Of a stretch of 64,000 bases of DNA, positions 1-7,373 are shown one piece after another; positions within the stretch are counted from its first letter, which is position 1; every line of letters starts with the position of its first letter. The notes under the pieces were generated by a model. The model saw nothing but the letters and a program-made list of their open reading frames with translations, ran no database searches and was not told the DNA's origin. Both the position numbers and the translations under genes were made by a program. Origin of the DNA: Marinomonas ostreistagni (lineage in GTDB: Bacteria; Pseudomonadota; Gammaproteobacteria; Pseudomonadales; Marinomonadaceae); assembly GCF_016888445.1 (NCBI RefSeq), contig NZ_JAFEKF010000002.1:1-64000 (forward strand). Direction: 5' to 3'.

Positions 1-74
1 TGTTACCGCTCGACTTGCATGTGTTAAGCCTGCCGCCAGCGTTCAATCTGAGCCATGATCAAACTCTTCAGTTT
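1..74 (-). rRNA. rrs: 16S ribosomal RNA, 5' end only
   Basis: The reverse complement contains the universal 5' end of 16S rRNA, including GAGTTTGATCATGGCTCAG and the following AACGCTGGCGGCAGGC block. The mature 5' end is placed at 74 by comparison with the E. coli 5' terminus (AAATTGAAGAG; here AAACTGAAGAG). The gene runs off the left edge of the window, so only about 74 bases of roughly 1,540 are present. It heads an rRNA operon transcribed leftward. Confidence 0.97.
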
Positions 75-234
75 AAAAAGTTTGCTCAAACTCGTGAATC
101 ACGTCTGACTTTAACTATATTCTTCAATCCGAAGATTAAAGAACGTAAAGCGAATTGACATGGTCACTTGCTTAAGACTTCAAAGTTTTTGAGAAGTCTC
201 CAGCAAGCGCCCACACAAATTATCTGATTATCTA

Positions 235-246
235 TTTTAAAGAGCG
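235..246 (-). promoter_or_regulatory. rRNA leader boxA antitermination site
   Basis: On the minus strand the sequence reads CGCTCTTTAAAA, close to the canonical boxA TGCTCTTTAACA. It lies about 160 bases upstream of the 16S 5' end, as expected for an rrn leader. The Nus factor complex binds boxA RNA and makes RNA polymerase resistant to Rho during rRNA synthesis. Identification rests on the motif and on its position between the promoter and the 16S gene. Confidence 0.8.
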
Positions 247-302
247 TCTGACTCGTTGTTCGCTTCGTTGTTGTGAAGCGTTGTCCGTGTCAGTGGGTGC
301 GT

Positions 303-358
303 ATAATACGCATCAGAATTTTTGACGCAAGCACTTTTTTATATTTTTAATAAAAAAG
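303..358 (-). promoter_or_regulatory. rRNA operon promoter with UP element
   Basis: On the minus strand there is a -10 TATTAT (303-308), a 16-base spacer and a -35 TTGCGT (325-330). Directly upstream is a run of A and T (about 331-358) that fits an UP element bound by the alpha subunit C-terminal domains. The -10 lies about 230 bases before the 16S gene. Transcription would start near 296 and read through the boxA leader. No second rrn promoter was clear in the leader. Confidence 0.75.
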
Positions 359-596
359 TCACGCGTTTGTCATATCCCTTAGCGGATCAGTAGTTTTAGA
401 TGGTTTTATGATCAATATCAAGCCAATTGAGGGCAGTTTTAGAAGATTCTCTATAGCTTTTACAAAAGCTCACATATGTAGCCGCTCAGCTACATTCTGC
501 AACAAAACACAGAGCCGCAACATAACTGTCATATTTTGATAATAAAGTAGGCCGCAATTATTCACCCACTCGATCACTAACAAAGAGAGCGGCCCC
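359..596. other. Intergenic region between rRNA promoter and chemoreceptor gene
   Basis: This stretch separates two divergently transcribed units and carries no convincing gene. Sequences around 520-550 are A/T-rich and could hold the chemoreceptor promoter, but no pair of -35/-10 boxes stood out. An AGAGAG sequence at about 585-590 is the likely ribosome binding site for the gene starting at 597. Confidence 0.5.
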
Positions 597-2570
597 TTGA
601 AAATCTCCCATGTAACACGCGCGACAACGCTAAGCTACCTAGTGATTGCAGCAGCCCTCGCGGCACTTTTACTTTGGAGCACTCAAAGCTACCGAACAGC
701 GTTTGAACAGAACGAGGCTTTTAACGAAGTATGGGAAGCGTCTGCTATTCAGCTTGAACAGAAAATTGAGAACTATTTGTCCTCAGGCGAAGCGTCTTTA
801 TTACAGGAGTCTGAAGCGTTTATCGAAAACGATATCAAACCCAAATTGGTCTCGCTGCCCGATAACCTCCAAGCAAACTTAACGGCGCGCCTTGATGCGA
901 TCGCTAATAGCTTAGCGACTGACGTGCGAGCAGCCGGCAAGCTCTCTGGCAACCCATACGCCCTGATCGAGAATAATGAACGCCAAATGCTGTTATCCCT
1001 AGACTACTTGAATCAGACACTGAACAACGCTAGCGCCGATAACACGCTAACAACCCCCTACTTAAAGTCACAAGGTAATATGTTTGCTGCCTTAGCGGCG
1101 CTACAGCAAGCCACTTCAGATTACCTAAGTCACCCAACCGCCGACAATCGCGCGCTAGTAGAAAGTGCTAACCAACTACTGATCACTCAAGTCCAAGCAT
1201 TTGTCGCCCTACCCGCTTGGCAATCACAGGGCCAAGAGGACGCCGACGCTGGCGATGACCTTTCAGCCTTAATGGGCTGGGGAGCGACCGAAGAAACCGA
1301 ACAGAGCGACGCCTTCGAGGAAACTAAGAACGAACTTAATACCTGGGCCAACCGCTACGTAAAAGATGTCGACAGCAGCTTGGCCTTGATCAAACAAGCG
1401 AATCAAGCAAAGAGCTCAATCCGAGAACTTATCGATCAGCTTAGCGCAGAACTAGAAAACGGCACCGCTACCATACAAGCGGCCACAGCAGAGACAGAGC
1501 GCAATACTCTGATCGCCTTTGGTGCCTTCGTTGTCATCATGATCTTGACCACCATTATCACTCACTTATTCCAGAGCCGAGTGGTGGTACACAGCGCCAA
1601 AGATCTGTACGACGCGGTCAAGGCGCTTGTAGAAAGTGATGACATTCATAGTCTGCGCGTCAGCAATAGTAAAAACGAGCTCACCGAAGTCGCACGCTAC
1701 CTAAACCGTTATCTAGAGCAAATTGCTGTACAGCGCCAGCAACGTGATACCGAACTGCAGAACATTTCCTCTTCCCTGAACGAAATGCTGTATGCCTTTG
1801 GTCAGGTACACGAAATCAGCGTCAATTCAAAATCAGCCCTAGAACAAACGGTCGAACAAGCGGGTCACGTCGACGTACTTGCTAATAAAGCAGAAGTACG
1901 CGCCAAAGAAGTAGAAAGCTACGCTCAAGACACCAGCGAAGCCATGGCATTAAGTTCTCAACAAGTAGCCACACTAGAAAGCGCCAACAACACTACGGTT
2001 GAGCGCCTGCAAAGTAGTAAAACAGCACTTGGCAGCCTCGAAGACTCGGTATCGAATGCGAACTCGATCGTAGGTGGCATTCGCGATATTGCCGAACAAA
2101 CGAACCTACTGGCTCTAAACGCCGCAATCGAAGCCGCTCGAGCAGGTGAACATGGCCGCGGCTTTGCAGTTGTGGCAACCGAGGTACGTTCACTGTCTGG
2201 CCGCACGCAACAATCACTTGAAGAGATTACGTCGATTTTTGACTCTTTAACCAGCTCAACCTCAAACCTGCGCAAAAACCTTGAGCGCATTGAAGCGGCC
2301 ACTACCGAGCAACGCGCCTTGACCACCGAACTTGGTCACTCAGCACAAGAAGTCCAAGAAAAATCCCATCAATCATCGGTCTTGTCGCGTAAGGCCACTG
2401 GTTATGCCGAAGACCAAAAGCGCAGTGTGAGCTTGTTGAATGAAGCCGTAGAAAATGTCCGCTCTCAAGCGGATGAGTCGGAGCGCTTTTTAGCCAACAT
2501 GACGGCCAACATTCGTCAGAAGATCGAAGACATCACCACCACGCTAGGCATTCATAGCAAGCAATCCTAG
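597..2570 (+). CDS. Methyl-accepting chemotaxis protein
   Basis: This is a transmembrane chemoreceptor that signals to the CheA/CheW kinase complex. One membrane helix lies at about residues 10-28, followed by a large, mainly helical periplasmic domain of about 275 residues and a second helix at about 304-324. The cytoplasmic part carries the conserved signalling hairpin around 497-535, including [19 protein letters not shown]. The region after the second helix is HAMP-like but weak. The start is TTG at 597, supported by an AGAGAG site just upstream; no ATG lies nearby in frame. The ligand cannot be predicted. It is apparently monocistronic, with a terminator at 2581-2604. Confidence 0.93.
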   Translation: MKISHVTRATTLSYLVIAAALAALLLWSTQSYRTAFEQNEAFNEVWEASAIQLEQKIENYLSSGEASLLQESEAFIENDIKPKLVSLPDNLQANLTARLDAIANSLATDVRAAGKLSGNPYALIENNERQMLLSLDYLNQTLNNASADNTLTTPYLKSQGNMFAALAALQQATSDYLSHPTADNRALVESANQLLITQVQAFVALPAWQSQGQEDADAGDDLSALMGWGATEETEQSDAFEETKNELNTWANRYVKDVDSSLALIKQANQAKSSIRELIDQLSAELENGTATIQAATAETERNTLIAFGAFVVIMILTTIITHLFQSRVVVHSAKDLYDAVKALVESDDIHSLRVSNSKNELTEVARYLNRYLEQIAVQRQQRDTELQNISSSLNEMLYAFGQVHEISVNSKSALEQTVEQAGHVDVLANKAEVRAKEVESYAQDTSEAMALSSQQVATLESANNTTVERLQSSKTALGSLEDSVSNANSIVGGIRDIAEQTNLLALNAAIEAARAGEHGRGFAVVATEVRSLSGRTQQSLEEITSIFDSLTSSTSNLRKNLERIEAATTEQRALTTELGHSAQEVQEKSHQSSVLSRKATGYAEDQKRSVSLLNEAVENVRSQADESERFLANMTANIRQKIEDITTTLGIHSKQS

Positions 2571-2572
2571 CC

Positions 2573-2604
2573 ACAAAAAAGCCGGCGTCACTGCGCCGGC
2601 TTTT
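2573..2604. terminator. Bidirectional intrinsic terminator (chemoreceptor / serA)
   Basis: A 7-bp GC-rich stem (GCCGGCG at 2581-2587 with CGCCGGC at 2594-2600) has a 6-base loop. It is flanked by an A-run on the left and a T-run on the right, so it can end both the plus-strand chemoreceptor transcript and the minus-strand serA transcript. Confidence 0.85.
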
Positions 2605-2629
2605 GTATGTTTATGGACACGTAGCACGC

Positions 2630-3859
2630 TTAAAACAGAACGCGTGCCTTGATCGTGCCATCCACTTCACGCACTTTTTCCAGTGCCAGCTCACCCATGT
2701 CCGCGTCAACTTCCATTACCATGTAGCCAAGCTTCTCAGTGGTACGCAAGAACTGACCGGAAATGTTGATGTCATTGTCAGAGAAAATCGCGTTGATCTT
2801 CGACAACACACCAGGGCGGTTTTCATGAATGTGAAGGATACGGTGCTTATCAGCCTGTGCTGGCAGCGCCACTTCTGGGAAGTTCACAGCAGCCGTAGTA
2901 GTACCGATATCCGAGTACTGAATAAGCTTCTCCGCCACTTCGACACCGATGTTTTCTTGCGCCTCCATGGTAGAGCCACCGATATGCGGAGTCAGAATAA
3001 CGTTGTCCAAGCCACGCAATGGCGAAACAAACTCTTCGGCGTTACCTTTAGGCTCGACAGGGAAGACATCAATGGCAGCACCGGCAATATTACCGGCTTT
3101 AATCGACTCAGCCAGCGCTTCGATATCAACCACAGTTCCACGTGAGGCATTTAATAGAATCGCACCCTTCTTAATCTGAGCGATTTGTTCTGCGCCCATC
3201 ATTAATTTAGTACTCGGCGTCTCTGGCACATGCAGACTGATTACATCAGAGGTCGACAGCAGCTCATGCAACGACTTCACTTGGCGCGCATTACCCAATG
3301 GCAGCTTAGTAATAATGTCGTAGAATACAACATCCATACCGAGCGACTCGGCCAACACACTTAACTGTGTACCAATACTGCCGTAGCCAATGATACCTAA
3401 GCGCTTACCACGGGTTTCATAAGATCCCACAGCGGACTTCAACCAACCGCCGCGGTGACTTACCGCATTCTTCTCAGGAATACCACGTAACAACAAAATG
3501 GTTTCACCTAGCACCAGCTCGGCCACACTACGAGTGTTTGAGAACGGCGCATTAAAGACCACGATACCTTTGTTAGAAGCGGCTTCAAGGTCTACTTGGT
3601 TGGTACCAATGCAGAAACAACCAATCGCAACCAGTTTCTCGGCATGTTCTAGCACTTTTGCGGTCAGCTGGGTACGTGAGCGAATACCGATGAAGTGGGC
3701 ATCAGCAATCTTCTCGATCAACTCATCTTCTGCGAGCGCTGTTTTATGGAATTCAATGTTTTCATAGCCGGCAGCATTCAATGCTTCGATTGCAGATTGA
3801 TGCACACCTTCTAATAACAAAATTTTGATTTTTGCTTTTTCTAAAGAAGTGTTACTCAT
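2630..3859 (-). CDS. serA: D-3-phosphoglycerate dehydrogenase
   Basis: SerA oxidises 3-phosphoglycerate to 3-phosphohydroxypyruvate, the first committed step of serine synthesis. At 409 residues it matches the short E. coli-type enzyme. The NAD-binding loop GYGSIG is at 158-163. The catalytic positions R240 (in NASRGT), E269 (in PVEP) and H292 (in LTPHIGGST) are all in place. A C-terminal ACT domain (about 339-409), which in E. coli binds serine for feedback inhibition, is present. It is a single gene with its own upstream region, convergent with the chemoreceptor gene. Confidence 0.97.
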   Translation of the reverse strand: MSNTSLEKAKIKILLLEGVHQSAIEALNAAGYENIEFHKTALAEDELIEKIADAHFIGIRSRTQLTAKVLEHAEKLVAIGCFCIGTNQVDLEAASNKGIVVFNAPFSNTRSVAELVLGETILLLRGIPEKNAVSHRGGWLKSAVGSYETRGKRLGIIGYGSIGTQLSVLAESLGMDVVFYDIITKLPLGNARQVKSLHELLSTSDVISLHVPETPSTKLMMGAEQIAQIKKGAILLNASRGTVVDIEALAESIKAGNIAGAAIDVFPVEPKGNAEEFVSPLRGLDNVILTPHIGGSTMEAQENIGVEVAEKLIQYSDIGTTTAAVNFPEVALPAQADKHRILHIHENRPGVLSKINAIFSDNDINISGQFLRTTEKLGYMVMEVDADMGELALEKVREVDGTIKARVLF

Positions 3860-4081
3860 CTTAATTTAAATTCTCTATGGTTTTTTGTAATGGGGGTATT
3901 GCCAGATTATGGTATCACACTACCTGAAGAGACGAAGGGAAAGATGAGGAATGCTATTCATAGCAAGCGGAGGGAAACTCAACTGTACAATAATTTACAC
4001 CTTTTACACGCTCCTTGACTGGCAAGCTGTGCAGTGGGTAACTAGAATGAGAGTGTTCGAAATTTAAACAGGAGACGCCAG

Positions 4082-4507
4082 ATGGCCATCCAAGGTATCA
4101 ACAATAATGCAGTCAGCCCATTTGATGAGCAGCTAGCGGTAAGTCGTGCCAACAGTGCGAGTGCCGCACCCACGCCTGTAGCCACAGCCGCCAGCAGTGC
4201 GCCCGCATCCGTTGATGTCAGCGTGGAAATTTCTGCGCAAGCTCAGCAGCTAGCACAAGACAGCCTGCAATTGCAGTCCGTGGCTCAGCCCACTGATACA
4301 CAAGCGGCTGCGGATGCGGTAAGCGCTTCTCAGTTTGGTGCTAACTCAACCATCAACAATGTGTCAATCGCAGCTGAGGCAACGGCTAACGCCAGTGAAA
4401 CACTGAACGCTACGCCGTCTAACTCCAGCCAAAGTGCTAGTGTCGCCTCACAGTACAATGTCAGCCCCGACACAGCGTTAGGTCAGACCATTAACTTCTC
4501 TGCTTAG
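4082..4507 (+). CDS. Hypothetical Ala/Ser-rich protein
   Basis: A 141-residue protein dominated by Ala, Ser, Gln, Asn and Thr, with no cysteine and no signal peptide or membrane helix. A strong ribosome binding site (CAGGAG) precedes the ATG, and codon use resembles the neighbouring genes, so it is likely real. The segment VDVSVEISAQAQQLAQ resembles the VxLSxxAQ-type motif seen in several small motility-associated proteins, but the match is too short to name a family. The rest looks intrinsically disordered. It sits alone between serA and convergent trmA. Function unknown. Confidence 0.7.
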   Translation: MAIQGINNNAVSPFDEQLAVSRANSASAAPTPVATAASSAPASVDVSVEISAQAQQLAQDSLQLQSVAQPTDTQAAADAVSASQFGANSTINNVSIAAEATANASETLNATPSNSSQSASVASQYNVSPDTALGQTINFSA

Positions 4508-4513
4508 AGCGAC

Positions 4514-5608
4514 TTAGCGTCGCTCTAAAAATACCCCTGCTTCCACATGGTGGGTGTAGGGGAATTGATCAAACATAGCGAAGCGCGTCACCTTATGAGT
4601 CGATGCTAGTGCTTCGAGGTTGTTCTTCAGAGTCTCGGGATTACAAGAGATGTATAAGATCTGATCCACTTTGCGGACCAACTCAACCGTCGCCTCATCC
4701 AGCCCTGCGCGTGGAGGATCCACGAGCACCGCCGATGGATTCAATGTGTCCATACCTGCCTGCACCAATGCTTTAGGCAATTCGCCTTCACCATTAAGTG
4801 CCGCTGACACATCTTCACTGGCCATCTTGACCACTTGAACGTTTTTAACGCCATTCATAGCAATGTTGAGACTCGCAGAGTTCACCGACACCTTAGCGAT
4901 TTCGGTACCGATAACACGATCAAAGCGACGTGCTAGCGGGATCGAGAAGTTGCCATTACCACAGTACATTTCTAGCAGATCCCCTGAGCAGCCTTGCGTC
5001 ACGTCTAGAGCCCATTCCAACATCTTTTCACTGATGCCTGCGTTGGGCTGGGTAAAGCTGTTTTCTACTTGTTGGTAGTGGTATTTACGGCCATTAACGG
5101 TCAGTGTTTCCATCACGAAATCACGTGACAGAATTTGCTTACGCTTACGACTGCGCCCGATAAAATGACAAGCGGGAAATTGCTCATTAAGCGCCACGGC
5201 TGCCGCATTCCACTCTTCGTCGATGGGTTTGTGGTACAGCATACTAATCAGGGCTTCGCCTGTCGTAGTAGTCAAAAAGTCCACTTGGAACAGCTTATGG
5301 CGCAGTACTGGGATATCACGAATCGCATCCAATAACTGTGGCATCAACTCGTTGATCAAGCGTGATGCAGGTAAGAACTGATCGACGCGAATCGGCTGGC
5401 GCGGTTCGGCAGGATCAAACATCGCATAAAACAAGTCATCGCCTTCGTGCCAAATGCGAAACTCAGCGCGCATACGATAGTGGCTTGGCGCACTGGCGAA
5501 CACTTCCAATTCGGGCAGATCTAAATCCGCCATTAGTTCGATCAGAGTATCTTGTTTGCTTTGAAGTTGAGCTGGGTACTGCTCAGTCTGAATTTGATCC
5601 GGTCGCAT
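4514..5608 (-). CDS. trmA: tRNA (uracil-5-)-methyltransferase
   Basis: TrmA uses S-adenosylmethionine to make 5-methyluridine at position 54 of the tRNA T-loop. The 364-residue length matches the family (E. coli 366). Visible motifs are the SAM-binding MYCGNGNFSIP (about 214-224), DPPR at 297-300 and the catalytic cysteine C322 in YISCNPETL. The N-terminal part (RMRAEFRIWH) is the typical TrmA RNA-binding half. There is no [4Fe-4S] cysteine cluster, which separates it from RlmC/RlmD relatives. Confidence 0.96.
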   Translation of the reverse strand: MRPDQIQTEQYPAQLQSKQDTLIELMADLDLPELEVFASAPSHYRMRAEFRIWHEGDDLFYAMFDPAEPRQPIRVDQFLPASRLINELMPQLLDAIRDIPVLRHKLFQVDFLTTTTGEALISMLYHKPIDEEWNAAAVALNEQFPACHFIGRSRKRKQILSRDFVMETLTVNGRKYHYQQVENSFTQPNAGISEKMLEWALDVTQGCSGDLLEMYCGNGNFSIPLARRFDRVIGTEIAKVSVNSASLNIAMNGVKNVQVVKMASEDVSAALNGEGELPKALVQAGMDTLNPSAVLVDPPRAGLDEATVELVRKVDQILYISCNPETLKNNLEALASTHKVTRFAMFDQFPYTHHVEAGVFLERR

Positions 5609-5699
5609 GCAGTTAGGTATCCGCTTGAAGTTCGAGAATTGGGCGCGGCATTATACAAAGAGTCTGTTTAATTTGCGACCTAATGCATGCGCACGCACG

Positions 5700-6671
5700 T
5701 TATAAAAAGTTTGGCCCAAATAACACTTCTAGTGACAAGCTCACCGAAAATTCGCCTTCGAAGTCGTTATCATCTTCGTAGGTCATCTGGGGCTTAATCT
5801 CACCTATCAACCAGTTTTTATGCAACACCCGCTGATACTCGGCAAAATACAAAAAGCTATCGGCACTGGGCACACTGCCTGCTTGTAAATAACTAACTTG
5901 ATAGCGCAGGCTGCTTTTGTCGCTCAGGCGTTGAGTTAAATACACATCCTCACGCCAATAGGTATCGGACTCCAGTTCTAGGTATGTGACACCAAACTCA
6001 GCGCCTACCGCAAAGCGCTCACCAAGCTCGCGGGTGGTCTCGATATTGTAGCGAGCGCCATTGCCAAGCGAATAATACACAAAGGCGGCCTCTTGCTGCT
6101 GCCAATACCAATCTCCCGTTTGCCACGCTTGCTTTAAGCGCATACGCACAAAAGGATCGAGCGGCATGCGCACCAACACACCTAGGTCAATGTCTGCGTC
6201 TAGCTCATCTGCCACATAGCGCAGCATAGTAGCGAAGCGCGTATCTTGAGCCGACTGCAGAATATTTTGGCCCGTATCGTTTTCCGTAACACGGTTATCT
6301 TGCGTTAGCTCATCGGCATCCGATTCGATAATCAGGTCGAGGCGGTCCTCGGTGCTCGGTAGGTCAATGCGCGCGTCTAGGTTAAAAAAGCCTGAGACAC
6401 CATCTTGCTCTTCAATAATGGAGCCAAAACGCATACTGACAAAGCTATCGTTGATATTGTCGTGGCGCTGACCAGAAAAGAACATATCTAAACTTTTCGA
6501 CCAAGTGCCCACTTTTTGTGAGGCTACTTCATGAGTAGAATGCCACCAAACTGGCGCATCACCCTGATCCGCTGGTAGTGTCTCAGGCTCAGAGTCTGCC
6601 AAGATGTTGGCACTGCTCAGCAGCCCCAACATCATCACACTGGTTTTAGCCATCCCTTGCCAGCTCATCAT
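5700..6671 (-). CDS. Predicted exported beta-barrel protein, hypothetical
   Basis: This 323-residue protein has a signal peptide (hydrophobic about residues 10-25, likely cleavage after ILADS or LAD). The mature part has many alternating hydrophobic/polar segments with Tyr/Trp/Arg, such as SLRYQVSYLQAG and NWLIGEIKPQMTYED, as in outer-membrane barrels. The C-terminus ends NFL rather than the usual aromatic residue. The start codon overlaps the mtnN stop (TAATG), so it is probably translationally coupled to mtnN and is the last gene of the LuxP-like/LuxQ-like/mtnN operon. No family was recognised. An outer-membrane location is inferred. Confidence 0.7.
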   Translation of the reverse strand: MMSWQGMAKTSVMMLGLLSSANILADSEPETLPADQGDAPVWWHSTHEVASQKVGTWSKSLDMFFSGQRHDNINDSFVSMRFGSIIEEQDGVSGFFNLDARIDLPSTEDRLDLIIESDADELTQDNRVTENDTGQNILQSAQDTRFATMLRYVADELDADIDLGVLVRMPLDPFVRMRLKQAWQTGDWYWQQQEAAFVYYSLGNGARYNIETTRELGERFAVGAEFGVTYLELESDTYWREDVYLTQRLSDKSSLRYQVSYLQAGSVPSADSFLYFAEYQRVLHKNWLIGEIKPQMTYEDDNDFEGEFSVSLSLEVLFGPNFL

Positions 6672-7366
6672 TACATCTCACGCAACATAGCACGGATCAT
6701 AAGCGACGAGTTTTCTGCGGCCGTTGCCAAGTACTCTTCAAAGCTTGCTGGCGACTCCTTGTCTGCCACGTCAGATAACGAGCGTACGACCACAAATGGC
6801 ACCGCAAATTTATGACACACTTGCGCCACAGCAGCCGCTTCCATCTCAACCGCTTTTAACGTTGGGAACGCTGCGCGCGTTTGCGCCACACGCTCTGCCT
6901 GACACATAAAGACATCACCCGTACCGACTAGCCCTACTTTGGCCTTTACCTGACCAACGCTTGTCACCGCTTTTTGTGCTAGTTCAATCAACCCCTGATC
7001 GGCAACAAAGGTTTCTGGCATACTAGGTAATTGACCAAGCTTGTAGCCAAACGCTGTCACATCCACGTCATGATGCACTACCGCATCGGAGATAATCACA
7101 TCACCTACTTCAAGCTCTGGGTCAAAACCGCCCGCTGAGCCGATATTGATGACCGCAGACGGTTTAAAATTATCAAGCAGCAAGGTCGTCGATACCGCAG
7201 CATTCACTTTGCCGATACCGGATTTCAGCAGCACCACGGCTACACCGTCTAACTTACCCTGATAGAACTCACAGCCTGCTACTTCGGTATGCTGAAGGTC
7301 CGTCATCCACTCTTTGATTACGGCAACTTCATCATCCATGGCACCGATTAAACCTATTACACTCAT
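6671..7366 (-). CDS. mtnN: 5'-methylthioadenosine/S-adenosylhomocysteine nucleosidase
   Basis: MtnN (Pfs) removes adenine from methylthioadenosine and S-adenosylhomocysteine; the second reaction gives S-ribosylhomocysteine, the substrate LuxS turns into the AI-2 precursor. Motifs are IGAMDDEV at the N-terminus, VINIGSAGG, VEMEAAAVAQ and the catalytic aspartate in RSLSDVAD. The ATG at 7366 is preferred over one at 7393: it matches the family N-terminus, has an AGAAGAG site, and lies 7 bases after the stop of the upstream sensor gene, whereas the longer version would overlap it. The product is 231 residues. It is cotranscribed with a LuxPQ-like receptor pair. Confidence 0.95.
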   Translation of the reverse strand: MSVIGLIGAMDDEVAVIKEWMTDLQHTEVAGCEFYQGKLDGVAVVLLKSGIGKVNAAVSTTLLLDNFKPSAVINIGSAGGFDPELEVGDVIISDAVVHHDVDVTAFGYKLGQLPSMPETFVADQGLIELAQKAVTSVGQVKAKVGLVGTGDVFMCQAERVAQTRAAFPTLKAVEMEAAAVAQVCHKFAVPFVVVRSLSDVADKESPASFEEYLATAAENSSLMIRAMLREM

Positions 7367-7373
7367 CGCTCTT

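Noticed and set aside
2603-3145. 180-codon plus-strand open frame opposite serA
   Set aside because: It lies wholly within serA on the other strand, has no family motif and an odd amino acid mix; serA is certain.
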